DNA of 64,000 bases from Chrysoperla carnea (Eukaryota; Arthropoda; Insecta; Neuroptera; Chrysopidae): the NCBI RefSeq assembly GCF_905475395.1, contig NC_058339.1, forward strand, positions 22,142,001 through 22,206,000, written 5' to 3'. The notes below the pieces were generated by a model. The model saw nothing but the letters and a program-made list of their open reading frames with translations, was not told the origin of the DNA and searched no databases. The translations under genes were made by a program, and so were the position numbers. This document shows positions 16,791 through 29,045 of this stretch, one piece after another. Position 1 is the first letter of the stretch; each line of letters starts with the position of its first letter.

Positions 16791-18966
16791 ATGGTGTCAT
16801 ATTTATCAGAAAAAGTACAATACCAAATTATCAATATTGGGAAAAATTTTTACAAAAACGCTTATCCACATTTAGATCGAAAATGTTACGTTGATACAAA
16901 CAATGTAATAAAATGGAATATGATTGAACCAATATTTGAAGATTGTTTTGGTAAGAAATTTAATAACTTAGGCTATATTTGCTTAAATATAATAGTGGTA
17001 AATTTAAAATATAGGTGATAATTTTGTGATAATATTCAAAGGTTCACCTCAGATTGGTTTGATGAGAAAATTAGAAATTTATTTCCTGTATTTGCGGATA
17101 TAGATTTTCATTTGGAAAAGATCGATGTGGAGAATTTTTCGACCTCTTTTAAATATTTAGAATGGACAAATCGTTTAGAAGACATTGTATACTTTTTCGC
17201 GAACACTACTAAAAATGATTCAACATATTGTTTGGAAGGACTATTATTGCTGTCTTCTATTTTTGAAAGAGCCGTAGGAAATGTAATATTTAGTAAATTT
17301 AATATCAATTAAGGGCTCTTTTTAATTATAAGTCTATTTTTATAGGTTTATCTTCTAAGAGGAGTTACTGTTCCGTTTTTGTTAAGAGATCTATTAAACA
17401 CATCAGAAATTGCTTCAATATTTGGAAAAGTGCCGGTAAATAAAATAAAAATGTACGATTTGCTTTATTATTAAAGCCTTGTTTGTATTTATTTTTAGGT
17501 CCTGTTTGCACAGATACTGTTAGGAACACCTAAATCTTTAAACTTAAGGAATTTACTATGGCATGGATTTCCAAAAAATGAAGAATTGTATCCTTGTTAT
17601 GTCTCAACTTTAGTTTTACTGTTGAATTCTTTTGGTTATATTTTGTTTCAAAATAATATATCCAAAGAAAAGATACCATCACGACCACAGATGACCAATT
17701 TGAAAGAATTTTCGCATCTTCTTTTAACTCATAATAATCTTCCTGAAAATCTCAACATTTCACTAATTAAGAAAAGATTACATGAAAATCCTTATTTAGA
17801 CAATCAGCTAAAAACTTTTGATGAAATTCTTGCACACTACGAAACAAAACAAAATGGAAGATTTATTTTATTATTTTTACCTCAGTTTGAACATTTTATG
17901 CGTAAATACTTTTGTGACAAAAATGGTATGCCTGATCGTGTAAAAAGTGCTGAAAGCGACGCTTTTTACATAACGTTAGATGATATTTTTGAATTCAGAT
18001 TGAAAAATAATGATATAAACGAAATTTATACAGAATTTGAAGAAGATATTTTGGTATTTTATCATGATTTATTTGCATTTCAAGATGGTCCTAGAATTCG
18101 AGATAAGTTTAGTCATGGTGAAGTCAATTTTGAAGATGTTCCTGATGAATTTGTAACTATTTTATTTACATTATTCGTTTTGATTTTATACAACACACAA
18201 ATAAAAAGAGAACCGAATATTTTGTGTACAGAATTCATCCCAAATTTTAAGAGCTACAATCCCGTATTTCATTCAAATGCTATATTAAAATGTAACATTT
18301 TAAGTTTAAAACAGCAACTTGAAATAGTTCCGGAATATGATAACTCTAGTGTCACAAACACAGTAGATTTTTCAAATATAGGAAATTTAATCGAACAACT
18401 TGAAAACCATTCAAAAACGATGTTAAAAAATTTTAGATCAGACTTGCATGAAACATTCGCTTTTCAAAAAGTACCATCCTTAAATCGTCCAAAAATTGAA
18501 GTACAGATTATGCATATATTTAACAGAATTATTAAAATTACAACTAATGTAAATAAAGGTCTCCGTAATAATTTATCAGCAAAATTGGATTTGTTTCTCA
18601 AACAACAATTACATGCACGGCAAAGAAAAAGCTATTACCGAATGCTAACATTTGTTCCACTTTTAATTAAAACCTTTAAGTTTATAAATTGTATTATTAC
18701 GTTTTATACTTTGAAAATTTTCCAGTACGAAGAAATAGTTGATGAAAACTTAACTTTAAGGTAATATCAACTTATGTAATACATTAAATGTAAATACTTA
18801 ATCTTAAATTTTTGTGTACAGGTTCTTTAAAAAAGTACTTCAGTGCATGGAGAAATTAGAATCAAATATTATTTTGGATAAAAATCATTGGGATATAATA
18901 AATGCGTTAATTGAAGAAATTGTTACACTTTATGAAAAAAATTTTCATGATTTATTTTTAAAATAA
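16791..18966 (+). CDS. ERMARD: ERMARD-like protein (C6orf70 family, DUF4209), five exons
   Basis: Exons are 16791-16950, 17053-17282, 17346-17435, 17499-18760 and 18822-18966, with GT-AG introns of 60-102 bp and all phases consistent, giving about 628 residues (human ERMARD is of similar length). Landmarks are the LLLLSSIFERAVGN segment before residue 130, VPFLLRDLL in exon 3, LNLRNLLWHGF at 174-184 and GPRIRDKFSHGE at about 357-368. The last two match my memory of the ERMARD family. Each contains R-x4-H (R177...H182 and R361...H366), the active-site pattern of HEPN RNases. The C-terminal part has a hydrophobic stretch at about 542-568 that could be membrane-associated. The family name means ER membrane-associated RNA degradation; the activity here is inferred, not shown. 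The exon 2 acceptor (AG at 17051-17052) was chosen because it is the one that keeps frame with both sides. Confidence 0.85.
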
Positions 18967-19109
18967 CACAGGTCTGCAAAAAAAATTTTTTGTCAGCTGC
19001 ATGAGATATTTTTACTAAATTATATGTTTTAGAATGCGCTGATTTCAGAAATGATGATAAATTTGTAACTAAATTATTTTTATATTTATTAATATGTTTT
19101 TTAAATTTA

Positions 19110-19115
19110 AATAAA
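19110..19115 (+). promoter_or_regulatory. Candidate polyadenylation signal of the ERMARD-like gene
   Basis: An exact AATAAA 144 bases after the stop codon at 18964-18966, at the usual distance for a short 3' UTR. Supported by position only. Confidence 0.45.
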
Positions 19116-20375
19116 GGTTTTAAACAAAGATATTGTAATAGTAGTTTTAAAACAAAAGTTATTTGTCTTATTCACTTGGATGTGTCGAAATCTCTTGAAT
19201 TGCATTATGCGAGTTTAAATTTGTTTGCAAGAAGATTCGAAATGAAATTTTGATTACTCGGAGAAAAGTTCCATTGCCGTAACAAATAATATAAATGGGA
19301 TTTGTGAACTATTGGAGGTGGAAAGATTAACATTTATTACCAAAAAAGCCAATTAACAATGTTACAATTTCTACAATATTAAGAACTAATTAACAATACT
19401 AGGGTTTACTAAAAATTTTATTTCCTAATCCCATAAACCTGACTAAACTAACATGAACAACCCGTATGAATTTCGAATTTGGGTTTAAAAGAAATACAAA
19501 TTGTTTGACAATTGGACTGCGCAAGTAGTTTATAAGATATCGAACAAAATCGTACCAGGGCTGATATTTCCCGGAGAAATTTCTACAATCAATACAATAT
19601 ATCAAAAACATCGATTTGTTTAAAAACCAATTTCTACTGTAACTTTGAGCCAGAAAATACAAATGCCATTTAAAATATCGGGCGAGAATTTTTTTAGACA
19701 TTGATAAAAATTATATATGAGAAAAGTAGTAGAAAAGTATGAATCATTTACTTATAAAAATGGAAAGTTCATATTGCATATATTTCTTGAATCCACGCTT
19801 TAGGAGTCCAAGCAATCTCTGCAGTCTTTTCGAGCTTTGTTTTTGTTATATTTTATGTTTCTTTCATTTTGTTTGATTAAATGTAAAACAGAAGCTCTAA
19901 TACCATATAATTTAGCAACAAAAGAAAGTTTCCAAATGCAAATATATTTCATAATTTATTGGTAATATTTGTTTGACTTTCTTTGCACGTTTGTATTAAT
20001 ATTTAAAGTTATTGAATGTTAAAACAAGTTCAATGTTAACATACCTGTAGAACGTAAGTATATTTGCATCTCTATATTAAATTTTGTTTCTTTTGCATAC
20101 ACTATTTACAATCGGTATAAAAAGAAGAGAATAATGCTATATAATGAAAAATAAGATTTCCTATTCCTTTTCTATTTAGATTGAGAGTAAAAAGTGCAAG
20201 CAAAAAAAAACAGATTTATAAATGTATCATGGTCTCATTATAATAGTATGAGTATTTGTTTTAATGGGCGTATTCAGCTTTATCCAGCCTTAGGCGTGGG
20301 GCTAGTAAAACAGTAATTTCGGGAGCAATGTAACAGTATTTTAGCGTTAACGCATACTTTAAAAAAAATAAAAAG

Positions 20376-20765
20376 GTACTTAAGGTAATTTTGACCCAAA
20401 AAGTACCAAAATCGGGTACATTTGTTGACTGGTCGAATAGTTTCTGAGGTACGGGCCAAAATCGATCCAAATATTGCGATATCTCAGAAACTCTGCAGCC
20501 AATCATTAAATTAACATGATTTTTGTAATTTTTGGATCAAAATTACCCCTTCCACCAAGTTTCATCAAATTCAAAACAAAATTTTTTTTGAGTTTTTCTC
20601 GATTTTTTTAACTCGTACCCCTTAAAAAAATTTTTTTTACTCTTCAATTTTGATAAAACTCAGTATATAAGGTAAATTTGACCCAAAAAGTACAAAAATC
20701 GGGTGCATTTGTTGACTGGGCGAATAGTTTTTGAGATACGGACTAAAATCGATCCAAATACCCCA
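20376..20765 (+). repeat. Two-copy tandem of a 287-bp unit
   Basis: TTTTGACCCAAAAAGTAC...AAAATCGG...TTTGTTGACTGG...GATCCAAATA occurs at about 20380 and again at about 20670, an offset of 287 bp. A third, diverged copy lies at 37278-37445. No coding potential. Family unknown. Confidence 0.7.
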
Positions 20766-21118
20766 TCCACAGGATTTTACAATGCTCCAGTATGTATGCA
20801 AAAATTTTTTTCAATTGATTGCTGGAGACGTTATTAATAGTAATAATTTAAATTTTAGCTGATGAACAGCAGTTTTTTCTGTTTAGTATAGAATTATTAT
20901 TTTTTCATTATTGTTTTTCCATTTCATACCTTTTCCAATATTTCATTTCTTTTACTATAAATCAAAAAGTGAAGGCAATAAATTTGTGAAGGTTGTAGCC
21001 TTACATTATATATACGATTTTGGTATTGGAAATTAGTGAAGCGTGATAGCTGTATTATTTTGTATGTGAATTTCTTGTTATTACATTTTCTAACGATGTA
21101 ATAAGGTAGGTATATACC

Positions 21119-21138
21119 ATACATACATACATACATAA
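21119..21138. repeat. CATA microsatellite
   Basis: About five uninterrupted CATA units. Confidence 0.8.
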
Positions 21139-21518
21139 CTATTGCTATATAATGTAAATGTTTCATTTGCATTTTATACTAGATATGAGATATTAATAAT
21201 TTTGAAATTTAATAAACGTAAAAATTCGGTTATATTTATAGACTAGAGAAACCCAAGCAAAAAATGTGATACCTAGAAAAAAAAGTGACATTGGAATTAA
21301 TAATAAGCTTTTCATATATTCTTGTTACCCAACTGTCAAGGAGTGGTTATGTTTTTTCGCGCGTAACTTGTATGTTTGTGAATTTCTATTTAACCTTGTA
21401 TCTTCCAAACGGCTCGAAGAATTTTGAGAGTTCCTCGACACACCTATTTGAGTGTCCTTAGATGGATGTTTAAAAAACAATAAAATGGTGTATTTTAGAC
21501 GCGAAATAGTAACACGTT

Positions 21519-21654
21519 CAGATCCGTAACTAGGGCGTGGCAAAGGAGGCATTCGCCACCGGTGTAACGGAAATAAGAATCATGTAAAAGGCGCTCATTA
21601 AGTAAAGAATCATGTAAAAGGCGCTCGTTAATTATAAATATTGTAATTTTAAAA
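21519..21654 (+). mobile_element. Terminus-like segment preceding the 318-bp array
   Basis: Begins CAGATCCGTAACTAGGG and continues through GCCACCGG and AAGAATCATGTAAAAGG. The reverse complement of 46280-46431 has the same order (CAGGTCCGTAAGTAGGG, GCCACCGGCGC, AAGAATCATGTAAAAGG) beside another copy of the array family. This suggests a shared transposon end. The segment AAGAATCATGTAAAAGGCGC is itself duplicated here. No duplication of target read. Confidence 0.55.
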
Positions 21655-22672
21655 TCATAATTTGGTGATAGAGGAAAATTAATTTTTTTGAATTCTGAAT
21701 ACGTCATAGGTAAAGCTAAAAAATTCGATTCCATTTTTTTTGATAACACAGGCAAGTTTGATCCGATCTTAATGGAATTTTTTTTGAATCCCACTAATTT
21801 TGGGTCATTATTTTCAGCTGCGATGCCAGTTTTTCGCCAGCAATCACTTATGCGCCTAATTCCGGGACCAGGTCTCTATATTGTTGAAACCTAATAGAGC
21901 TAGGTTAATTTTGACCACAAATTTGAAAAGTATGGCACAAATTTAGTATGATTACATACTTGGTTTACCAAAATTGGATAAAATTTGAATGTGATAGAGA
22001 AAAATTAAATTTTTTGGATTTTGATGACGTCATAAAGTTAAAAAATTCGATTTTCTTGATAAAACACAGGCAAATTTGATCTTATTTTATTGGAATTTTT
22101 TTTGAATCCCACTAATTTTGGGTCATTCCATTCAGCTGCGATGCCAGTTTTTCGCTAGCTATGACTGATGTGCCTAATTCCGGGACCAGGTCTCTATATT
22201 GTTGAAACCTAATAGAGCTAGGTTAAATTTGACCACAAATTTGAAAAGTATGGCCCAAATTTAGTATGATTACATACTTGGTTTACCAAAATTGGAAAAA
22301 ATTTGAATGTGATAGAGCAAAATTAAATTTTTTGGATTTTGATGACGTCATAAAGTTAAAAAATTCGATTTTCTTGATAAAACACAGGCAAATTTGATCT
22401 TATTTTATTGGAATTTTTTTTGAATCCCACTAATTTTGGGTCATTCCATTCAGCTGCGATGCCAGTTTTTCGCTAGCTATTACTTATGTGCCTAATTCCG
22501 GGACCAGGTCTCTATATTGTTGAAACCTAATAGAGCTAGGTTAATTTTGACCACAAATTTGAAAAGTATGGCTCTAATTTAGTAGGATTACATACTTGGT
22601 TTACCAAAATTGTATAAAATTTGGATGTGATAGAGCAAAATTAAATTTTTTGGATTCTGATGACGTTATTCA
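21655..22672 (+). repeat. Tandem array of a 318-bp unit, forward orientation
   Basis: The phrase CCTAATTCCGGGACCAGG recurs at 21855, 22173 and 22491, exactly 318 bp apart. Each unit also holds AACCTAATAGAGCTAGGTTAA, TTGACCACAAATTTGAAAAG, a TGACGTCAT palindrome (or a near variant) and CAGCTGCGATG. About 3.2 units. No conserved reading frame. Confidence 0.92.
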
Positions 22673-23489
22673 AAATTGACTGACTAGTTTTGTTTTTTCT
22701 ATTTGATTTGAAATATAAAACAATACACAAACATATTTCGTTTTCGTATATAACGAATATTTATTATATGCAAAACAAAATACAGCCTATATAGTCACAC
22801 GTACCTTGTATGACAAAAATGTAAAGGAAATATTTGCCTTAACAAAAAATTATTGATTATACATTACATATGTAAAATTACCTATAATTAGCTAAAGCCA
22901 GTTTTAAAAATTACCTATAATAGTTGCTTGGTGTTTTCACTTAAAATACAAATACTCGCCATCCGCAGTAAAGTCGCACCCCTACATTGTAATAATAATA
23001 TTATCCTCTGAATCCTGCTGTAAGCCAAACAGAAATTATGTACCAAAATAATAAAAATTTTATGGTGTTATGTAATTGGGTTTTATAAAAAGGAAACAGT
23101 AGAGTTGGTTTTATACTTGAATGAAATAGAATGGATACAAAAATAAAATTTTTTATAATTCTTGCATTTAATATCCGGATATAATTTGCTGTATAACAGA
23201 ATTGTGACATAAAAAATAATTGCAACTAAACCTAGCGACATGATAAATAATTGATTAAAGTAAAAGATTAGGTAAATAATTAAAAAAAAAACACACACAT
23301 TCATTATTTTTTTAAATAAATAATTATTATACATTTATAATAAATTTTTAATATTTTTTTATTCTGAAGGTGCCACGTAAACGCAATACACGGACATCTT
23401 CATGTTTTACATTTACTATTAAATTATTAAAAATGCTTCATAAGAACTTAAGGTAAGTATTTGAAATAAAATCTCAAAATAAAGTTTCA
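22673..23489. other. Spacer between inverted 318-bp arrays
   Basis: 817 bp of AT-rich DNA between the head-to-head arrays. Not internally repeated and with no recognisable coding sequence; the short frames have no family resemblance. Confidence 0.6.
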
Positions 23490-24770
23490 AGAATGTGGAG
23501 TCCTGGTCTCGGAATTAAGTACATAAGTGATAGCTAGCGAAAAATTGACATCCTAGCTGAAAAGAATGACCCAAAATTAGTGGGTTTCAACAAAAATTTC
23601 AATAAGATCGGATAAAATTTGCCTGTGTTATCAAAAGAAATCGAATTTTTATCTTTATGACGTGTCATCAGAATCCAAAAAATTAAATTTTGTTCTATCA
23701 CATCCAAATTTTATCCAATTTTGATAAACCAAGTATATAATCCTACCAAATTTGGGTATAGTAGTATATAATCCTACCAAATAATCCTACCATACTTATC
23801 AAATTTGTGATCATAATTAATCTAGCTCTAATAAGTTTCAAGAACGCGAAACCCTGGTTCCGGAATTAAGCACATAAGTTATAGCTAGCGAAAAATTGAC
23901 ATCACAGTTCTAACGAATGACCCAAAATTAGTTCGTTTCAACAAAAATTCCAATAAGATCGGATCAAATTTGCCTGTGTTATCAAAAAAATTGAATTTTT
24001 TACTTAATGACGTCATCAGAATCCAAAAAATTTAATTTTGCTCTATCATATGCAAATTTTATTCAATTTTGAAATACCAAGTATGTAATCTTACTAAATT
24101 TGGGCCATAATTTTCAAATTTGTGGTCAAAATTAACCTAGCTTTAATAGGTTTCAAGAATATGGAGTCCTGGTATCGGAATTAGGCACATAAGTGATAGG
24201 TAGCGAAAAACTGACATCGCAGCTGAAAAGAACGACCCAAAATTAGTGGGCTTCAAAAAAAATTCCAATAAGATAGGATCAAATTTGCCTGTGTTACCAA
24301 AAAATAGAATTTTTTAACTTAATGACGTCATCAGAATCCAAAAAATTTAATTTTGCTCTATCACATTCAAATTTTATCCAATTTTGGTAAACCAAGTATG
24401 TAATCATACTAAATTTAGGCCATACTTTTCAAATTTGTGGCCAAAATTAACCTAGCTCTATTAGGTTTCAACAATAAAGAGACCTGGTCCCGTAAGGAAC
24501 GACCCAAAATTAGTGGGATTCAAAAAAAATTTCAGTAAGATAGGATCAAATTTGCCTGTGTTATCAAGAAAATAGAATTTTTTAACTTAATGACGTCATC
24601 AGAATCCAAAAAATTTAATTTTGCTCTATGATATGTAAATTTTATCCAATTTTGATATACTAATTATGTAATCCTACTAAATTTGGGCCATACTTTTCAA
24701 ATTTGTGATCAAAATTAACCTAGCTCTAATAGGTTTCCAGAATGTGGAATCCTTGTTCCGGAATTCATCA
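23490..24770 (-). repeat. Tandem array of the 318-bp family, reverse orientation
   Basis: Reverse complement of the family at 21655-22672. Unit anchors (TCCTGG...GGAATTA) fall at 23501, 23852, 24167, 24482 and 24751. The 351-bp first step contains a small internal duplication (ATAATCCTACC repeats). The last step is shortened by a deletion after 24490. More diverged than the forward array. Confidence 0.9.
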
Positions 24771-25249
24771 AAATTTTATCCATATTTTAGTTTTATTCTA
24801 TTATCTTCATTAAGAACTATTGAGCTCCTAATCTATATAAAAATAAAAAAAATCCTTTAGAACATAAATTAATATAGTAATAAAAATAACTATTATTTTT
24901 TAATACACTAAGTTTTAGCTTTGTGAAGATGGCACCCCCATGACCGAATTTTACGTTCTTTGTGAGCTTAATCGTTTGACCATCGTAGGACCACTTTTGA
25001 CCACCCTCAATTTTCGTTTGACCACCCTCCGTTCGGAAAATATTCACAATTCAAAATTTTATTTCTCGTAGCCTCCACCATAACCAGCATAGGGAAAATA
25101 ACATGGTAGCACCCCCATGAACGAAATTTAATTTAATTGTGAGCTCAATCGATTCTAAATCGTAGGACCACTTTTGACCACTCACAATTTTCGTTTGAGC
25201 ACCCTTCGTTCGAAAAATATTTAGAAAAAACAATTTTTTTTTTTAACGA

Positions 25250-26309
25250 ACAACAAAAAAGGCTCGATTCTAATGAATTACTACAAATTCTGGGGTGTTT
25301 TTGTGCTCAATCGTTGGAGAATCGTAGGACCACCTGGGAATATTAACAAAAAACGTTAGACCACCCTCCGCTCGAAAAATATTTAGAAAAAACAAATTCT
25401 TTTTTAACGAAAAAACGTTCCCTCCACCATCCAAAGATTGTAATAACGACAAAAACAAAAAAATCGATTTTCTACTAAAGGAGTGAAAAATTTATAGATT
25501 TTTTCATCCAAATCCATTCTAAATCGTAGGACCACTTTTGACCACCCACAATTTTCGTTTGACCACCCTCAGTTCGAAAAATATTTACAAAAAACGAATT
25601 TTTTTTTAACGAAAAAAAATGAAAAATGAATTTTTATATAAGCAGCAGGAATTCTGGCGTGTTTTTGATGTCAATTGTTAGCGAATCGTAGGACCACCCC
25701 AAAATATTCACAAAAATCGTTTGACCACCCTTCGTTCGAAAAATATTTAGAAAAAACAATTTTTTTTTTAACGAACAACAAAAAAGGATCGATTCTAATG
25801 AATTACTACAAATTCTGGGGTGTTTTTGTGCTCAATCGTTGGAGAATCGTAGGACCACCTGGGAATATTAACAAAAAACGTTAGACCACCCTCCGTTCGA
25901 AAAATATTTAGAAAAAACAAATTCTTTTTTAACGAAAAAACGTTCCCTCCACCATCCAAAGATTTTAATAACGACAAAAACAAAAAAATCGATTTTCTAC
26001 TAAAGGAGTGAAAAATTTATAGATTTTTTCATCCAAATCCATTCTTAATCGTAGGACCACTTTTGACCACCCACAATTTTCGTTTGACCACCCTCAGTTC
26101 GAAAAATATTTACAAAAAACGAATTTTTTTTTAACGAAAAAAAATGAAAAATGAATTTTTATATAAGCAGCAGGAATTCTGGGGTGTTTTTGATGTCAAT
26201 TGTTCGCGAATCGTAGGACCACCCCAAAATATTCACAAAAATCGTTTGACCACCTTTTGTTCGAAAAATATTTAGAAAAAACATTTTTTTTTTTAACGAA
26301 AAACGAATA
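25250..26309 (-). repeat. Left arm tandem units, 525 bp, about two copies
   Basis: GATTCTAATGAATTACTACA recurs at offsets of exactly 525 bp (25261 and 25786 anchors). Each unit carries several copies of short motifs: CGTAGGACCAC, GACCACCCTC and GTTCGAAAAATATTTA. Confidence 0.9.
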
Positions 26310-27261
26310 TCAGTGTTGCACTATTTCTAATAAATTAGAGAAGTTTAAAAAATCGAACACATTTATCAAGTTCCAGTATTAAAAAATTTAAAAACTTTTA
26401 AAATATTTGCTAGAAAACCGTACACCACTATGTTAAGTGTACGCACAATAAATTAAAATTTTTTTAAGTTTTTTAACATGTGTGCAATAATAGGCCAAAA
26501 AATGAAAATTTGTTCAACAAAGAAATTTTTATTTAAACCAGAAAATGACAAATCTAAAACACATTCTCAAAATCCGCTTTTTAAATAAGATTCAGACATT
26601 TATTTAAAATTTTAAATAAGAACGCTAACTAACAGAATAACATTTCAGAAAAACAAAACGTTGTTATGGGCAACAAAGGATCTAATTTGATTCTATTAGT
26701 CTTAAAAACTCATTATCTTAGATTCATTTGGAATAGGCCTATTGGGGATACCACATTAAAAAAAAGTCTACCTCGAAGGTGGTGTGGAAATGACTAACAA
26801 ACTGGAACCTTCTTTTTAAAATTTTTTTAAAGAAATAATTCATAAATTCTTGCGTTTATAAAGCATTTTTGATAATTTAATTGCAAAAGCTTATCTTTTT
26901 CCTGTTAACTTAATGGATTTTATAAAAAGTAATTCTTATAGTCTTTCGTTTATGAAATACATTGGTTGATTTAATTGTAAAAAGTAATAAAAAAAACCAC
27001 CATAAAACCAAATTTTTAATACTAATTATCGCTGTTACTTAACTTTTATCGTAATATAGATAATAAGTGTAAAAAAGTATAACTAGTTTTTCCGAACATT
27101 ATTTTTTCACTAATTAATGAATCTAAACTGTATTCATTAACATCCCTGCATATGATATAAATAAAATATAAGAATATAAAGTATCAATTTTCACTACCAG
27201 AATTCTTCAAACTAAGAGTGGTCCAATAAAGTTTGTCGTTTGTGGTAACGAATTTTCAGGT

Positions 27262-28760
27262 TTTTCTACACTGGTCCAACGATGGTCAAACGATTAGACG
27301 ATTATGAATTTAATATTTATATATCTTTCGAACTGAGGGTGGTCAAACAAAAATTGTGAGTGGTCAAAAGTGGTCCTACAATTTTGAATGGATTTAGATG
27401 AAAAAATCTATAAATTATTCACTTCTTTAGTAGAAAATCGATTTTTTTGTTTTTGTCGTTATTACAATCTTTGGATGGTGGAGGGAACGTTTTTTCGTTA
27501 AAAAAGAATTTGTTTTTTCTAAATATTTTTCGAACGGAGGGTGGTCTAACGTTTTTAGTTAATATTCCAAGGTGGTCCTACGATTCTCCAACGATTGAGC
27601 ACAAAAACACCCCAGAATTTGTAGTAATTCATTAGAATCGAGCCTTTTTTGTTTTTCGTTAAAAAAAAAATTGTTTTTTCTAAATATTTTTCGAACGAAG
27701 GGTGGTCAAACGATTTTTGTGAATATTTTGGGGTGGTCCTACGATTCGCTATTAATTGACATCAAAAACACCCCAGAATTCCTGCTGCTTATATAAAAAT
27801 TCATTTTTCATTTTTTTTCGTTAAAAAAAAATTCGTTTTTTGTAAATATTTTTCGAACTGAGGGTGGTCAAACGAAAATTGTGGGTGGTCAAAAGTGGTC
27901 CTACGATTTAGAATGGATTTGGATGAATAAATCTATAAATTTTTCACTCCTTTAGTAGAAAATCGATTTTTTTGTTTTTGTCGTTATTACAATCTTTGGA
28001 TGGTGGAGGGAACGTTTTTTCGTTAAAAAAAAATTTGTTTTTTCTAAATATTTTTCGAACGGAGGGTGGTCTAACGTTTTTTGTTAATATTCCCAGGTGG
28101 TCCTACGATTCTCCAACGATTGAGCACAAAAACACCCCAGAATTTGTAGTAATTCATTAGAATCGAGCCTTTTTTGTTGTTCGTTAAAAAAAAAATTGTT
28201 TTTTCTAAATATTTTTCGAACGAAGGGTGGTCAAACGATTTTTGTGAATATTTTGGGGTGGTCCTACGATTCGCTAACAATTGACATCAAAAACACGCCA
28301 GAATTCCTGCTGCTTATATAAAAATTCATTTTTCATTTTTTTTCGTTAAAAAAAAATTCGTTTTTTGTAAATATTTTTCGAACTGAGGGTGGTCAAACGA
28401 AAATTGTGGGTGGTCAAAAGTGGTCCTACGATTTAGAATGCATTTGGATGAAAAAATCTATAAATTTTTCACTCCTTTAGTAGAAAATCGATTTTTTTGT
28501 TTTTGTCGTTATTACAATCTTTGGATGGTGGAGGGAACGTTTTTTCGTTAAAAAAAATTTGTTTTTTTTAAATATTTTTCGAACGGAGGGTGGTCTAACG
28601 TTTTTTGTTAATATTCCCAGGTGGTCCTACGATTCTCCAACGATTGAGCACAAAAACACCCCAGAATTTGTAGTAATTCATTAGAATCGAGCCTTTTTTG
28701 TTTTTCGTTAAAAAAAAATTGTTTTTTCTAAATATTTTTCGAACGAAGGGTGGTCAAACG
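27262..28760 (+). repeat. Right arm tandem units, 525 bp, nearly three copies
   Basis: Anchors TTGGATGGTGGAGGG at 27471, 27996 and 28521 give a 525-bp period. This is the inverted complement of the left arm with about one extra unit, so the arms differ in copy number while their units stay highly similar. Confidence 0.9.
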
Positions 28761-29045
28761 AAAATTGTGAGTGGTCAAAAGTGGTCCTACGATTTAGAAT
28801 CGATTGAGCTCACAATTAAATTAAATTTCGTTCATGGGGGTGCTACCATGTTATTTTCCCTATGCTGGTTATGGTGGAGGCTACGAGAAATAAAATTTTT
28901 AATCGTGAATATTTTCCGAACGGAGGGTGGTCAAACGAAAATTGAGGGTGGTCAAAAGTGGTCCTACGATGGTCAAACGATTAAGCTCACAAAGAACGTA
29001 AAATTCGGTCATGGGGGTGCCATCTTCACAAACCTCTAAGTTTTA

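Larger units (their letters stand above)
24917..29035. mobile_element. Foldback (MULE/FB-like) element with 9-bp target duplication
   Basis: 4119 bp. Outermost bases are inverted: left AGCTTTGTGAAGATGGCACC, right (reverse complement) AGGTTTGTGAAGATGGCACC, continuing for hundreds of bases. Direct repeats CTAAGTTTT at 24908-24916 and 29036-29044 are a perfect 9-bp target duplication. The left arm runs to about 26309 and the right arm from about 27262. Each has a unique outer part and inner 525-bp tandem units. The 950-bp centre has no transposase frame. A 9-bp duplication plus tandem-repeat inverted arms is the design of Drosophila FB elements, related to Mutator-like transposons. The short frames inside are repeat by-products. 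Confidence 0.9.

Noticed and set aside
25270..28280. Several nearly identical 60-113 residue frames inside the foldback element, such as those at 25270-25458, 25795-25983, 27447-27635 and 27972-28160.
   Set aside because: They are copies of the same 525-bp repeat unit read in one frame. The similarity reflects DNA repetition, and the matching frames on the other strand show no coding preference.
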